A DNA stretch of 64,000 bases from Costus lasius (taxonomy: Eukaryota > Streptophyta > Magnoliopsida > Zingiberales > Costaceae): positions 76,528,596 through 76,592,595 of the forward strand of contig CM050454.1 of the NCBI GenBank assembly GCA_027563935.2, read 5' to 3'. The number at the start of each line of letters is the position of its first letter. Within the stretch, counting starts at the first letter, position 1. This document shows, one piece after another, positions 10,011 to 20,183 of the stretch. The notes below the pieces were generated by a model. The model saw nothing but the letters and a program-made list of their open reading frames with translations. It searched no databases and had not been told where the DNA came from. The position numbers and the translations under genes are program-made.

Positions 10011-10043
10011 GGATCCCATCTCACTAAAAGAGTGTTACTCTTT
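10011..10043 (+). ncRNA. Invariant 16-nt motif with abutting hairpin 4 (leader of A)
   Basis: GGATCCCATCTCACTA (10011-10026) is identical in A, G, K and B. It is followed at once by a 17-nt hairpin: AAAGAGT, loop GTT, ACTCTTT. In B the abutting hairpin is also 17 nt long but its stem is GGAAGT/ACTTCC. The motif ends 152 nt before the gag ATG in A. Function unknown; a packaging, dimerisation or translation signal would fit the position. Confidence 0.6.
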
Positions 10044-10178
10044 CGGACTGTTTACTGGATTTTTCAGTCAGACAAAATAGTGAGAAAAGAATCTTTCTTA
10101 AGTCCTGGATTGATTCTGAAACATTGATACTGACCTTGCTGTTCTTGCTTGTTGTAGATTCCTGCAGCAACGAACACC

Positions 10179-13100
10179 ATGAGCTTCAATGTGCGATCCC
10201 TACTGGAAAGGGAGAAGTTTGCTGGGCCGAACTTCTCTGACTGGTTTGGACACCTTAAGATCGTTCTTAAGGCAGAGAGGAAACTGTATGTCCTCGAGAC
10301 GGCGATACCGCCGCAGCCCGCTCCGAACGCCGCAAGGGCGGTTCGGGATGCCTACGAAAAGCACGTCAATGATAGCATTGATGTCGCTTGCCTGATGCTA
10401 GCGTCTATGACGCCACCGCTGCAGCGTCAGCATGAGGATATGTCGGCTATAGAAATTATAGCGAACCTCAAGATGCTGTATGCTGCACAGGCGAGGACAG
10501 AACGCTATAATCTGACGAAGCTCTTCTTTCAGAGCAAACTGGCTGAGGGGAGCCCAGTGGGAGCTCACGTGCTCAAGATGATTGGGCACAAGGAGGCTCT
10601 GGAGAAACTGGGGCATACCATCAACCAGGAGCTTGCTGTGGACATTATTCTGCAGTCTCTTCCGCCCTCTTTCGATGCGTTCATTATTAACTTTAATATG
10701 AACAAGATCGATTGTACGCCGGCAGAGTTGCTGAATATGCTCTTGACAACTGAGGAAACTCTGAAGGGTAAGCCTTCAACCTCTGTCTTAATGGTTCCTT
10801 TTAGGAACAAGAAGAAGGGGAAGAAGGGCAAGGCCCCTATCAAGAATTACAGCAAGGCCCTGAAACAGAAGGTGAAGCGGTCGAAGGATAACAGGTGTTT
10901 CCACTGTGGCCAGCTGGGTCACTGGAAAAAGGACTGTAAAGCGCTCCAAGGAGATAAGAGAGGAAGCATCGCTTCTGGCTCAGGTATATATGTGACTGAG
11001 GTCATGTTATCTTCTTCTACTATTTCATGGGTGTTAGACACTGCATGTGGAGTTCACATTTGTTCAAATGTACAGGAACTCAAGAGAAGAAGGCAGGTGG
11101 GACAGCATGAGGTAGACCTACGAGTTGGAAACGGGGCACGGGTTGCTGCTGTTGCTGTAGGAGACTATTTCATTACTTTACCATCTGGCATTGTATTAGA
11201 ATTGAACAATTGTTATTTTGTACCGAGTATCACAAAGAATATTATCTCTATTCCTGCTCTTGTCAGGAAAGGATTTGCCTTTGAATGCAAGACTTCAAAG
11301 TGTGTTTTATCTCATGATAATATTGTGTATGCAACTGGTTCAATTAACAATGGGTTATACATGTTGGACATGGAAAATTCTATACAAAACATTGATAATA
11401 AGAAAGCCAAGTATGCTGATGACAGCACCTTGCTATGGCATAGTCGTTTAGGCCATATAAACGAGAAGCGCATTCAGCGGTTGCATGAACATGGACTGCT
11501 GGGATCATTCTCCTATGAGGAGATTGATACATGCAAAGCTTGTTTGATGGGTAAAATGACGAAGTCTCCTTTTCTTCACAAAGGTCAGAGGACTTCAGGT
11601 TTACTTGACCTTATACACAGTGATGTGTGTGGGCCTTTTAGTAAACATGCCAGAGGTGGCTATCAGTACTTCATTACCTTTACTGATGATTTCAGTAGGT
11701 ATGGATATGTCTATTTAATAAGACATAAAAGTGAATCTTTTGACAAGTTCAAAGAGTTCAAAAATGAAGTACAAAATCAGTTAGGCCGAAATATCAAGGC
11801 ACTTCGTTCTGATCGAGGTGGTGAATACCTAAGTCATGCGTTTACTGACTATCTGAAGGAGTGTGGGATTATCTCACAGCTCACTCCGCCAGGAACACCG
11901 CAGTGGAATGGTGTGTCCGAGAGGAGAAATAGAACGTTACTAGACATGGTTCGTTCTATGATGAGTCAGGCTACTCTTCCATACTCCTTTTGGGGTTTTG
12001 CACTGGAAACAGCTGCAAAGGTACTAAACCGAGTGCCATCCAAGGCAGTTTCAAAGACGCCATATGAACTATGGTATGGGAAACAGCCTAGCTTGACGTT
12101 TATCAGGATCTGGGGTTGCGAGGCTTATGTCAAAAAGCTCGCCTCTGGGAAACTAGAGAGCAGATCTGATAAATGTATCTTTGTCGGTTACCCTAAGGAA
12201 ACTAAGGGTTATTATTTCTACGATCCCAAAGAGAACAAGGTTTTTGTTGCTCGGACGGCCATATTTCTTGAGAAGGAGTTTCTTCTGCAAGAGGCCAGTG
12301 GGAGAGAAATAAAGCTGGATGAGAATCCAGAGGAAGGACAAAGTAGTCAAGCACAGTTGGATGAGCCTGAGCCGGTAGATCAGGTTATTGAGCAACCTGA
12401 GGCTCAAATATCACGGGAACCGCGAAGATCGGGTAGGATCCGTCGTCAGCCTGAGCGCTATGACGGAGTCTACATCATTGATAATGATGAACCCCTCACT
12501 TATGCGGATGCGGTCAGTGGACCGGAGTCAGCTAGATGGCTTGAAGCTATGCGAGCCGAAATGGACTCCATGTCAGACAACCAGGTCTGGGATTTGGTTG
12601 ATCCGCCTCCGGGAGTAATCCCTATAGGCTGTAAATGGATCTTCAAGAAGAAGATTGACATGGATGGTAACGTGGTTACCTATAAAGGCAGGCTAGTTGC
12701 GAAAGGTTTCAAACAAATCTACGGGATAGATTATGATGAAACTTTCTCTCCTGTAGCCATGTTTAAGTCTATTCGGATTCTTTTCGCGATAGCAGCATAT
12801 TACGACTATGAGATCTGGCAGATGGATGTGAAAACAGCTTTCCTTAATGGAAATCTGGATGAGGATGTGTATATGACACAACCTGAAGGTTTCACTAATC
12901 CATCAGATCGTCATAAAATATGCAAGTTAAAGAAGTCCATTTATGGACTGAAACAAGCATCAAGAAGCTGGAACATTCGTTTTGATGAATCAATCTCTGA
13001 GTTTGGTTTCATCAAGAACGAAGATGACCCGTGTGTATATAAGAGGTTTAGTGGGAGCGTAATTACATTCCTAATCCTCTACGTCGATGATATCTTAATC

Positions 13101-14063
13101 ATTGGAAATGATATTCCTGAACTGCATGCTGTTAAGGCATGGTTAGGAAAATGTTTCCAGATGAAAGATTTAGGAGAAGCAGCCTATGTACTAGGTGTGA
13201 AGATCTACCGGGATAGATCTAAGAGGCTTCTCGGGCTGTGCCAGAGTACTTACATCGATAAAGTCCTGGAGAGATTCCATTTAGAGAATTCTAAACGTGG
13301 ATATCTTCCAGTCAGACATGGTCTGAATCTTTCGAAGAGTCAGTGTCCACAAACACAGACTGAGAAAGATGAAATGGACAATACGCCTTATGCTTCGGCT
13401 ATTGGATCCATTATGTATGCGATGTTGTGTACTCGCCCAGACGTCGCTTACGGGTTAAGCGTAACCAGTCGATTCCAAAGTAATCCAGGTTTGGCGCACT
13501 GGATTGCGGTCAAGAACATTTTAAAATATCTGCGGAGGACCAAAGATATGTTCTTGATATATGGTGGTCAGGAAGAACTCAGTATAGAGGGATATACTGA
13601 CGCTTCGTTCCAGTCGGACCAGGATGATTTCCGATCGCAATCAGGCTATGTTTTTAGCTTGAATGGTGGAGCAGTGGTGTGGAAAAGTTTCAAACAGTCA
13701 ACTGTTGCTGATTCCACAACAGAAGCCGAGTATGTTGCAGCCTCGGAAGCATCTAAGGAGGCAGTGTGGATTCGTAAGTTCGTGAGAGAACTTGGTGTCG
13801 TTCCTTCGAGTGCTGATCCTTTGGTTATCTTCTGTGATAACACTGGAGCCATCGCACAAGCAAAGGAACCGCGGTCGCACCAGAAGTCCAAGCACATACA
13901 GAGACGGTTTCACTTGATCCGGGAGATCATTGATCGAGGCGAGATCAAAATATGCAAGGTTCATACAGATGACAATCTGGCAGACCCGCTTACCAAGCCT
14001 CTGGCGCAGCAGAAGCATGAGAAGCACTGTAATAATATGGGTTTGAGATTTCTCAACCATTAG
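10179..14063 (+). CDS. Copia Gag-Pol polyprotein, intact (element A)
   Basis: A single 1294-codon frame encodes all functions needed for copia retrotransposition; the protein would be cleaved by its own protease inside virus-like particles. In order: Gag with a CX2CX4HX4C zinc knuckle (residues about 240-253); aspartic protease with D-T-A at about 287; GAG-pre-integrase (LWHSRLGHIN, about 427); integrase core with D482, D545 and E581, giving exact D-35-E spacing between the last two; RVT_2 reverse transcriptase with YVDD at about 968-971; RNase H with the TDAS acid at about 1141 and STTEAEY further on. The length is usual for the superfamily. The ATG is the first after a conserved leader. The stop lies 20 nt before the 3' LTR. 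I see no lesion. Assignment to a named copia lineage is not attempted. Confidence 0.97.
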   Translation: MSFNVRSLLEREKFAGPNFSDWFGHLKIVLKAERKLYVLETAIPPQPAPNAARAVRDAYEKHVNDSIDVACLMLASMTPPLQRQHEDMSAIEIIANLKMLYAAQARTERYNLTKLFFQSKLAEGSPVGAHVLKMIGHKEALEKLGHTINQELAVDIILQSLPPSFDAFIINFNMNKIDCTPAELLNMLLTTEETLKGKPSTSVLMVPFRNKKKGKKGKAPIKNYSKALKQKVKRSKDNRCFHCGQLGHWKKDCKALQGDKRGSIASGSGIYVTEVMLSSSTISWVLDTACGVHICSNVQELKRRRQVGQHEVDLRVGNGARVAAVAVGDYFITLPSGIVLELNNCYFVPSITKNIISIPALVRKGFAFECKTSKCVLSHDNIVYATGSINNGLYMLDMENSIQNIDNKKAKYADDSTLLWHSRLGHINEKRIQRLHEHGLLGSFSYEEIDTCKACLMGKMTKSPFLHKGQRTSGLLDLIHSDVCGPFSKHARGGYQYFITFTDDFSRYGYVYLIRHKSESFDKFKEFKNEVQNQLGRNIKALRSDRGGEYLSHAFTDYLKECGIISQLTPPGTPQWNGVSERRNRTLLDMVRSMMSQATLPYSFWGFALETAAKVLNRVPSKAVSKTPYELWYGKQPSLTFIRIWGCEAYVKKLASGKLESRSDKCIFVGYPKETKGYYFYDPKENKVFVARTAIFLEKEFLLQEASGREIKLDENPEEGQSSQAQLDEPEPVDQVIEQPEAQISREPRRSGRIRRQPERYDGVYIIDNDEPLTYADAVSGPESARWLEAMRAEMDSMSDNQVWDLVDPPPGVIPIGCKWIFKKKIDMDGNVVTYKGRLVAKGFKQIYGIDYDETFSPVAMFKSIRILFAIAAYYDYEIWQMDVKTAFLNGNLDEDVYMTQPEGFTNPSDRHKICKLKKSIYGLKQASRSWNIRFDESISEFGFIKNEDDPCVYKRFSGSVITFLILYVDDILIIGNDIPELHAVKAWLGKCFQMKDLGEAAYVLGVKIYRDRSKRLLGLCQSTYIDKVLERFHLENSKRGYLPVRHGLNLSKSQCPQTQTEKDEMDNTPYASAIGSIMYAMLCTRPDVAYGLSVTSRFQSNPGLAHWIAVKNILKYLRRTKDMFLIYGGQEELSIEGYTDASFQSDQDDFRSQSGYVFSLNGGAVVWKSFKQSTVADSTTEAEYVAASEASKEAVWIRKFVRELGVVPSSADPLVIFCDNTGAIAQAKEPRSHQKSKHIQRRFHLIREIIDRGEIKICKVHTDDNLADPLTKPLAQQKHEKHCNNMGLRFLNH

Positions 14064-14072
14064 ATTAAGTGC

Positions 14073-14083
14073 AAGTGGGAGAT
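14073..14083 (+). other. Polypurine tract of element A
   Basis: AAGTGGGAGAT directly precedes the 3' LTR. It should prime plus-strand DNA synthesis. The same tract is found next to the 3' LTRs of G (24893) and K (43250) on the minus strand. Confidence 0.8.
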
Positions 14084-15776
14084 TGTTGGGGTATGCCCTT
14101 AAGGCTAATGTTTGAGGCCTTGGGATTGTAAAAGTATCATGTAATAAACTCTTGTGTTTATAAAGGCATGGTTATTATTCAGGTTGTTACCTTGTCTGCT
14201 GTAATAAGTGTACTTCTGAATAATGTCTCAAAGCTGTTCAGCTAGGCTGACAGGCTATAAGTCCTTAGTCGAGATATCTTGGTGAACATGAGACAGCCTT
14301 GATATGATTGAGACTGATATGAGTGCTAATCTTATAGGATGCTTCGAGCATGGAATAAGATGTAGACTCATGGGTACATTGGATGTACTGGACAGACCCT
14401 ACTGGGATATTCCATTGCTTGTCACAATGTGAATGATCCTTGTATGCAGCAAGTGGCACATGTCCTCTGACTTGAGATCACTTGTGTTTCTGAATGATGA
14501 TTGTCATTGTCTTGAGGTAGTTCAATATCATTTGAAACATAATGATTATAGACTATCTTGGATGGTGAGCTTGAATCAGGTTAGGGCACTAGTGATAGAT
14601 AAAGGATTGCCGTCTCCTTGTTCAAGGAGTGTGATGTTCTAAAGGGCCCCCCTTATATGAGATGATTGAGGAAGTGTATGGCCATACCCAGATGACTATG
14701 TGCATCTGATCTAATCATGCTCATCGTATTGGAGTTACAAGCTTGACCCGCTTGTCCAATAAGAACATCCAGTGGCAAAGGACACATGTATGCCTTGTGA
14801 ATTGAGTCACACTTGTGCCATGGTTTGGGTGTAGTCTTGGAAGACTTTTTCCTTTATATCGGGAGACAGTGATGTGTTGCTAGATACCCCTCACTGGTCG
14901 TGATAACGAAAGTTATCGTTACCGACATTTAAAGGAAACCCTTAGGGTCGCACAATTTGGTGATATGGCTTGCTTAAGTCAGATCGTGTGGACTGAATTG
15001 TTTCGGTTCAGTCTAAAGGGATTTAATCTCTGATTGTAAGTGAGATCTGGTCTGATCATGTTTGATTGATTAGGGCTTGAGATCGGTAAGCTTCGATCGA
15101 GAGAGATGATGCTAGATCGGTGAGATCAAGAGCATTGTGAGATGAACGGTTAGATTGGAAACCTTAGGGTTTGGTTGATCTAGACCGATTTGGCTTGGGC
15201 CGGTTTGGTTTGGCTTTTGGTCCAAACACATTTGCTTTGAACCGGTTCAAGGGCTTGAACGCATGGTTCATTGTTTAAGGCGTTTTGTGGAGTTTAAGAT
15301 CGGTTTAGAGATCTTGAACGCATGGCTTAATGTTTTTTCCTAATTTGGAAAGTCATAAGCGCATGTCTCCTTGAACGCAAATGACAAGTGAACGCTCCAT
15401 TCACTCTCGGCCTTCGCTTGCTCTCGTGACGAGACATTGGTGAAGGAGACGACATCTTGGAGAAAGGATCGGCCAAGCAAAGAAGTCTTCATCTCTTTCC
15501 TATACTCGATCAAAGACATCTTGGCATTCTTGCTAGCACAAGAGGTGCGCAAGTGAGGAGTCTTCATCACCTTTGTGTGTGAACTTTCGGAGGAGATCAA
15601 GTTTGCTCTCTTCTTCCAAGCCGACCTCCAACCTTATGGCTATGGTATAGATCTCAACTCATAGCTTCATGTTGATTATATAGTTCATATGCGATCTACT
15701 TGAAGCCCTTTTTCCGCTATGCATGCTAGATGCGCATGTTTAGGGTTTCAACCCCTAATGTTTAGGGTTTCCTTCA
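14084..15776 (+). repeat. 3' LTR of element A (1693 bp)
   Basis: Same length and ends as the 5' LTR. It is followed by TSD GTGTG (15777-15781), after which LTR D resumes at position 553. Confidence 0.95.
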
Positions 15777-16920
15777 GTGTGATGTTCTAAAGGGGCCCCC
15801 TGGATGAGATGATTGAGAAAAGAGTATGGCCATACCCAGGTGACAGTGTTCATCTGTTCTAATCATGCTCGTCATATTGGAGTTACAAGCTTGACACGCT
15901 TGTCCAATAAGAACATCCAGTGGCAAAGGACATATGTATGCCTAGTGAAGTTGATTCACACTTGTGCTGTTTTTGGGTGTAGTCTTGGAAGACTCTTTTC
16001 TTTATATCGGGAGACAGTGATGTGTTGCTAGATACCCCTCACTGATCGTGATGACGTGAGTTATCGTTACCGACATTTAAAGGAAACCCTTAGGGTCGCA
16101 CAATTTGATGATATGGCTTACTTAAGTCAGATCGTGTGGACTGAATTGTTTAGGTTCAGTTTTAAAGGGATTTAATCTCTGATTGTAAGTGAGATCTGGT
16201 CTGATCATGTTTGATTGATTAGGGCTTGAGATCGGTAAGCTTCGATCGAGAGAATGGATGCTAGATCCGTCAGATCAGGAGCATTAAGAGATCAACGGTC
16301 AGATCAAAAGCCTTATGGTTTAATTATGATTTGGGCTAGTTGCTTGGCTTGATTGGTTCTTAAATTGAACCAAAATGAACCGGCTCACTAAATGAGCGCA
16401 TGGTTCAAGGGGAGAGTAGTTGACGACATGTTCACTTGGTGTGAACGTTGGGGCGTTGAGTGGTTACTATTTTTAGTAACCATGATCTCCACTTGGAGAG
16501 CGCTCTCGTCCAAATAGAGTATGCTCTATTTTCGCCTCTACGATTTTTTTTCCCTCTCGCCCATATTCCTCTCGACACCTTGTGTGAGTGTGGCGACGCT
16601 TGAAGGATAGAGGAGGATTCGGCCAAGAGAGATCGAGATCTCATCATTCCCTTTCACTCGACAAGGACCTCTTGGAACCTTGCTAGCACAAGGAGCACCA
16701 AGGGAGATAGCGTCATCATCCTGTGTGTGATGATAAGGAGAAGATCTCATTTGATCTTTGCTTCCAAGGCGCCATCTTGAAATGGCCATGGTATGAATTC
16801 TTTTTCATATGCTAAAGTTGATCATAATACATGCTATGCGATCTTAGAAACCCTCTTCCGCTATTTTAAATCCCTTACTTGCGCCTATTAGGGTTTCCTT
16901 CCCTCTTTAGGGGACCTTCA

Positions 16921-18578
16921 TCACATCCCCAGATCTTGATAAAACTGAGATTAGGGTGTCTCCCACTCCACACCTCATATGGTATTTTGGAGACACTCTT
17001 AGATGGAACGTTATTCAGTATTAGAGAAGCTGTCTCTAGTGCATGCCCCCAAAATGAGGGAGGTAGAGTTGCATTACTCGTCATAGATCGAACCATGTCC
17101 AACAAAGTTCGATTTCTCCTTTCAGATACACCATTCCATTGAGGTGTTCCAGGAGGAGTGAGTTGGGATATGATCCTAGACTCTCTCAGATAGTCAAAGA
17201 ACTCACCACTCAGGTACTCTCCACTACGATCTGATCGAAGAGCTTTAATGGATCTTTCAAGCTGGTTCTCTACTTCATTCTTGAACTCCTTGAATTTCTC
17301 AAAGGATTTAGATTTATGTCTCATCAAGTAGACATAACCATACCTACTGAAGTCATCAGTAAAGGTAATGAAGTAGTTGTACCCTCCTCTGGCTTGTTTA
17401 TTGAAGGGCCCACACACATCAGTATGTATGAGATCCAATAAACCTCCTGCCCTCTCACCAACCTTGGTGAAGGGCGCCTTTGTCATTTTCCCTAACAAAC
17501 AAGGCTCACAAGTATCAAATTCCTCCAAGGAACTTGAATCTAACAATCCATTTACATGGAGTTGTTGGATGTGATTCTTGTTTATATGGGCTAATCGATA
17601 GTGCCATAGGAAAGCACCAACTGAACCACTCAGTTTGGTCCTTTTATTACTTATGTTACAAATAGAACTTTCCATATCCAAGATATATAGACCATTGCAC
17701 AAAATACTCTTTCCATAGAACATATTTGCAAATGAAAAATAACAAGAGTTCTTATTTATTTCAAATTTAAATCCTTTCTTTGCTAAGCAAGGAATGGATA
17801 CAATGTTCTTAGTAAGTGAAGGTACACAAAAGCAATTATCTAGTTCTAATTGAAGTCCAGAGGGCAGGGAGAGACTCAAAACGCCTACAGCAACGACAAC
17901 AACCTGTGCCCCGTTTCCAACCCGTAGGTCAATCTCTCCAGGCCGCACCGATCTACTTTTCTTGAGCCCCTGCATATTTGTACAAATATGAGCCCCACAT
18001 ACGGTATCCAATACCCATGACATACAAGTAGAAAGATTGACTTCTGTAACATAAATACTTGAGTGTGAAGACGAAGCCTTGCCTCTCTTCTTCTCATTCT
18101 GAAGTCGCACTATGTCCTTCAACATGTGAGGTGGCCCTCCACATGAATAGCACTTATTGTTCCTAATCCATTCCATCTTTAATTTCAGTTCCTTGGTCAA
18201 GCCTTTCGGCTCAACGCACTGAATATCAACTTTAGGAGGATTGAGCCTAACCAATTCATTTAAGAGCTGTCTTAGATTGGTAATAATCTCAGAGGCACTC
18301 TTCAATTCATATTGCCCTTGAAGCTTGGGCGACATGTTGGTTAGCATCAATTGTGCAACCTCCAAAGTGTCAGCCTGATGCTTATCATAAGCATCCCTCT
18401 CAGCCGCTGAGGCCGAGCTTGGAAGTGGTTTAGGAATGTGCTGCTCAAGGACATAGAGCTTTCTCTCGAGCTTGAGCACAATTCTCATGTTTATATACCA
18501 ATCCATCAAGTTGGATCCAACCAACTTGTCCTTTTCAAGGATAGATCGCAGTGACCATCTGCCATTGTTCATTGCCAT
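16921..18578 (-). pseudogene. Copia Gag-Pol of B, proximal part: Gag, protease, integrase core
   Basis: The frame starts at an ATG at 18578 (MAMNNGRWSLRSILEKDKLV), 138 nt after the conserved 16-nt leader motif, as in family 1. It covers a shortened Gag, a damaged zinc knuckle (C-X2-C-X4-H with the last Cys lost), protease with D-T-V where A has D-T-A, GAG-pre-integrase, and the integrase core with D, D and E in LIHTDVCGPF, LRSDRSGEY and NGVSERRN. Compared with A, roughly 115 residues in the middle of Gag are missing between ASEIITNLRQ and LLNELVR. The frame is then broken by solo LTR D; the distal part lies at 4836-6083. Non-functional as it stands. Confidence 0.88.
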
Positions 18579-18699
18579 TGTTCTACAACAATCAAGAAAC
18601 AGCAGATTAGTACTACTTCAAATCATTTAAACTGGACTTGTTGTAAATGATTATGACTCTCACTATTTAATTTGAATTGATAACCCACAAAGTCAATCG

Positions 18700-18732
18700 G
18701 GAAGTTTAAGACTTCCTAGTGAGATGGGATCC
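18700..18732 (-). ncRNA. Invariant 16-nt motif with abutting hairpin 4 (leader of B)
   Basis: Minus-strand GGATCCCATCTCACTA (18732-18717) is identical to family 1. It is followed immediately by GGAAGT, loop CTTAA, ACTTCC (18716-18700). The hairpin has the same 17-nt length and place as in A, with a different stem sequence. Confidence 0.6.
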
Positions 18733-18752
18733 TTATTTCACATGAGGCTTCC

Positions 18753-18772
18753 CATCCCACGAGGGTGGGATG
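18753..18772 (-). ncRNA. Candidate leader hairpin 3 (element B)
   Basis: CATCCCAC, loop CCTC, GTGGGATG in RNA sense: a perfect 8-bp stem. It starts 40 nt before the 16-nt motif (39 in A). Confidence 0.55.
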
Positions 18773-18858
18773 AGATGCACAAAGTAACCCATGTTTCCTA
18801 AGGTGGGCGCGCCGGCCGGTTGCTCCAAGCAACTCCCCTTGTTGAGACAGTCTGGGCA

Positions 18859-18893
18859 TTTCATGTCCAGCGAGGGCTGGATACAACATGAAA
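18859..18893 (-). ncRNA. Candidate leader hairpin 2 (element B)
   Basis: RNA sense: TTTCATG pairs with CATGAAA; the one-sided bulge TTGTA follows the 5' arm; inner stem TCCAGC/GCTGGA; loop CCTC. Bulge and layout match hairpin 2 of A although almost every stem base differs. Confidence 0.6.
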
Positions 18894-19073
18894 CCCTAAC
18901 CTCTCAATGATGCCTCTAGACTTTCACCATGTGCCCAGCATATGTGAACTTCTAGTCAAGTCCATTCCTAACTGTTATGCCCAGGGCCAACGAGTTTCCT
19001 TGCGAAGGCACGCCCAGGTTAAAACTGAACTGGGGAAACCATTGTCATTACACACTTTCTAAAGATAAGCGGG

Positions 19074-19104
19074 TGTGTCCCACGAGGGTGGGAAACAGTT
19101 CACA
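19074..19104 (-). ncRNA. Candidate leader hairpin 1 (element B)
   Basis: RNA sense: TGTG with CACA, 5'-side bulge AACTGTT, inner stem TCCCAC/GTGGGA, loop CCTC. It starts 211 nt before hairpin 2 (205 nt in A). Confidence 0.5.
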
Positions 19105-20170
19105 ACTCCACTGATCGATAGCTTAGTGAGGGCTACGCGTTAGAAGGCTACTAGACTTGATATTTTATTATGAGGGTTTTTGAGGTCTCATCAATTTTAT
19201 CTTATGTCTAGCAATACAGGCATGCAATCCTATAGTGATAACATGAAGATAAAACATTGCAAGCTTGCTTCAGCAGATAATGAAAGCAGTAAAGAATGAT
19301 GTGATCATACTCTATTCAAAACATTGAACCAACCCATGCCATGAAGGAGGTTCAAATCTTGACCTAGAACTCAAGCCCAAAAACTAGACCTAGCCTAGCC
19401 GACCTCTAGCTTGATCTCCAAGGTTGGCTCCAAGGTCCTCCTTTAAGCAAGATGCGCCATTATGCAAGCACAAGATGTATAGCTCACAAACCCAAAGGTT
19501 CGGCCAATGCATCTTGCGCCCCATGCTCCATCAAGTCAAGCAAGAGTGCTTGTTGTGTCACCATCCAAGACGTGTCACCAAGCATGCTTGCGCCAAGGTA
19601 CATGAAGGATGCCCCCCCCCCCTTAATCTTCATCTTGAAATTTTACAAAAATAAAGAAAAAGATGGCACGCAGGCCGCACAAGAGAACATCACAGGCATG
19701 CAAAAAGGGGCTTGACTCATGATCACATTCATTATGCACAATCAAGGTATTTACTCATGCAATTCTACATGCTCATGAAAAACATAAAATCTGAAATTTT
19801 ACTTTTTCATAAAACTAGTCTCTTTTCCTCATCTTCTTCTCACAAATCTTTTGGTTAATTGCGATTTATTTTTCATGATGATTTCAGAGATCCTTTCAAC
19901 TGGCAATTTTGTCAGATCAAGAGACCCGGCCAGTCCGAAGACACAATGCCCATCCTACTTGACAAAATTACGTGCGCCTTTGATCTTTAAATCAAGCAAG
20001 AAAAATAGTCCAAAAATCCAAAAGAGATTGAGAGGATGAAAGAAACAAGAAACCCTAATTTTTCCTACTTAGAAAAATCGTTTGCCATGCATCATACTAT
20101 TGACGAAAATAGAGATATGGCATGTGAGCATGAAAGAAAAGCATAAAACATCATTCGAGTATTGCAAGTC

Positions 20171-20182
20171 CCTCTGATACCA
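20171..20182 (-). other. Primer binding site of element B
   Basis: Minus-strand TGGTATCAGAGG next to LTR end CCCAACA. It matches the initiator-Met tRNA site except for the last base. Confidence 0.85.
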
Positions 20183-20183
20183 C

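Larger units (their letters stand above)
8343..10178 (+). other. Long untranslated leader of element A
   Basis: About 1.84 kb separates the primer site from gag and contains no credible coding frame. Close homologues are the leaders of G (28798-30600) and K (47155-48973). Visible contents are a 33-bp tandem pair at 8505-8570, a cluster of strong hairpins at 9635-9878, a further hairpin at 9972-9987, and an invariant 16-nt motif with an abutting hairpin at 10011-10043. The last part (about 9600-10178) is the best conserved between families. Confidence 0.8.
6636..15776 (+). mobile_element. Element A: complete, young Ty1/copia retrotransposon (family 1)
   Basis: Structure: 5' LTR 6636-8328, primer site 8331, leader of 1.8 kb, one 1294-codon gag-pol frame, purine tract, 3' LTR 14084-15776. 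The flanking duplication GTGTG lies at 6631-6635 and 15777-15781. Both LTRs are 1693 bp and I see only two substitutions between them (an A/G near 6787 against 14235, and an A/C in the GAACGMATGG block near 7872 against 15320). This makes it the youngest element in the window and possibly competent. Whether it is transcribed cannot be told from sequence. Confidence 0.95.
6084..16920 (+). mobile_element. Solo LTR D of family 1, split by element A
   Basis: The LTR parts are 6084-6635 and 15782-16920, about 1691 bp together, starting TGTTGGGG and ending CTTCA. Both ends carry TSD TCACA and no internal region of its own remains, so it is a solo LTR left by recombination between two LTRs. Element A sits at LTR position 548-552. 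Its 3' third is alignable with the other family-1 LTRs but is more diverged than the first two thirds. Confidence 0.9.
18579..20170 (-). other. Untranslated leader of element B
   Basis: About 1.6 kb between the primer site and gag, with no convincing coding frame; open frames at 19424-19715 look fortuitous. The gag-proximal 550 nt carry the hairpin series also seen in family 1: 19074-19104, 18859-18893, 18753-18772 and 18700-18732. The primer-proximal part (19200-20170) is AT-rich and I see nothing else in it except a C-run near 19610. Confidence 0.7.
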
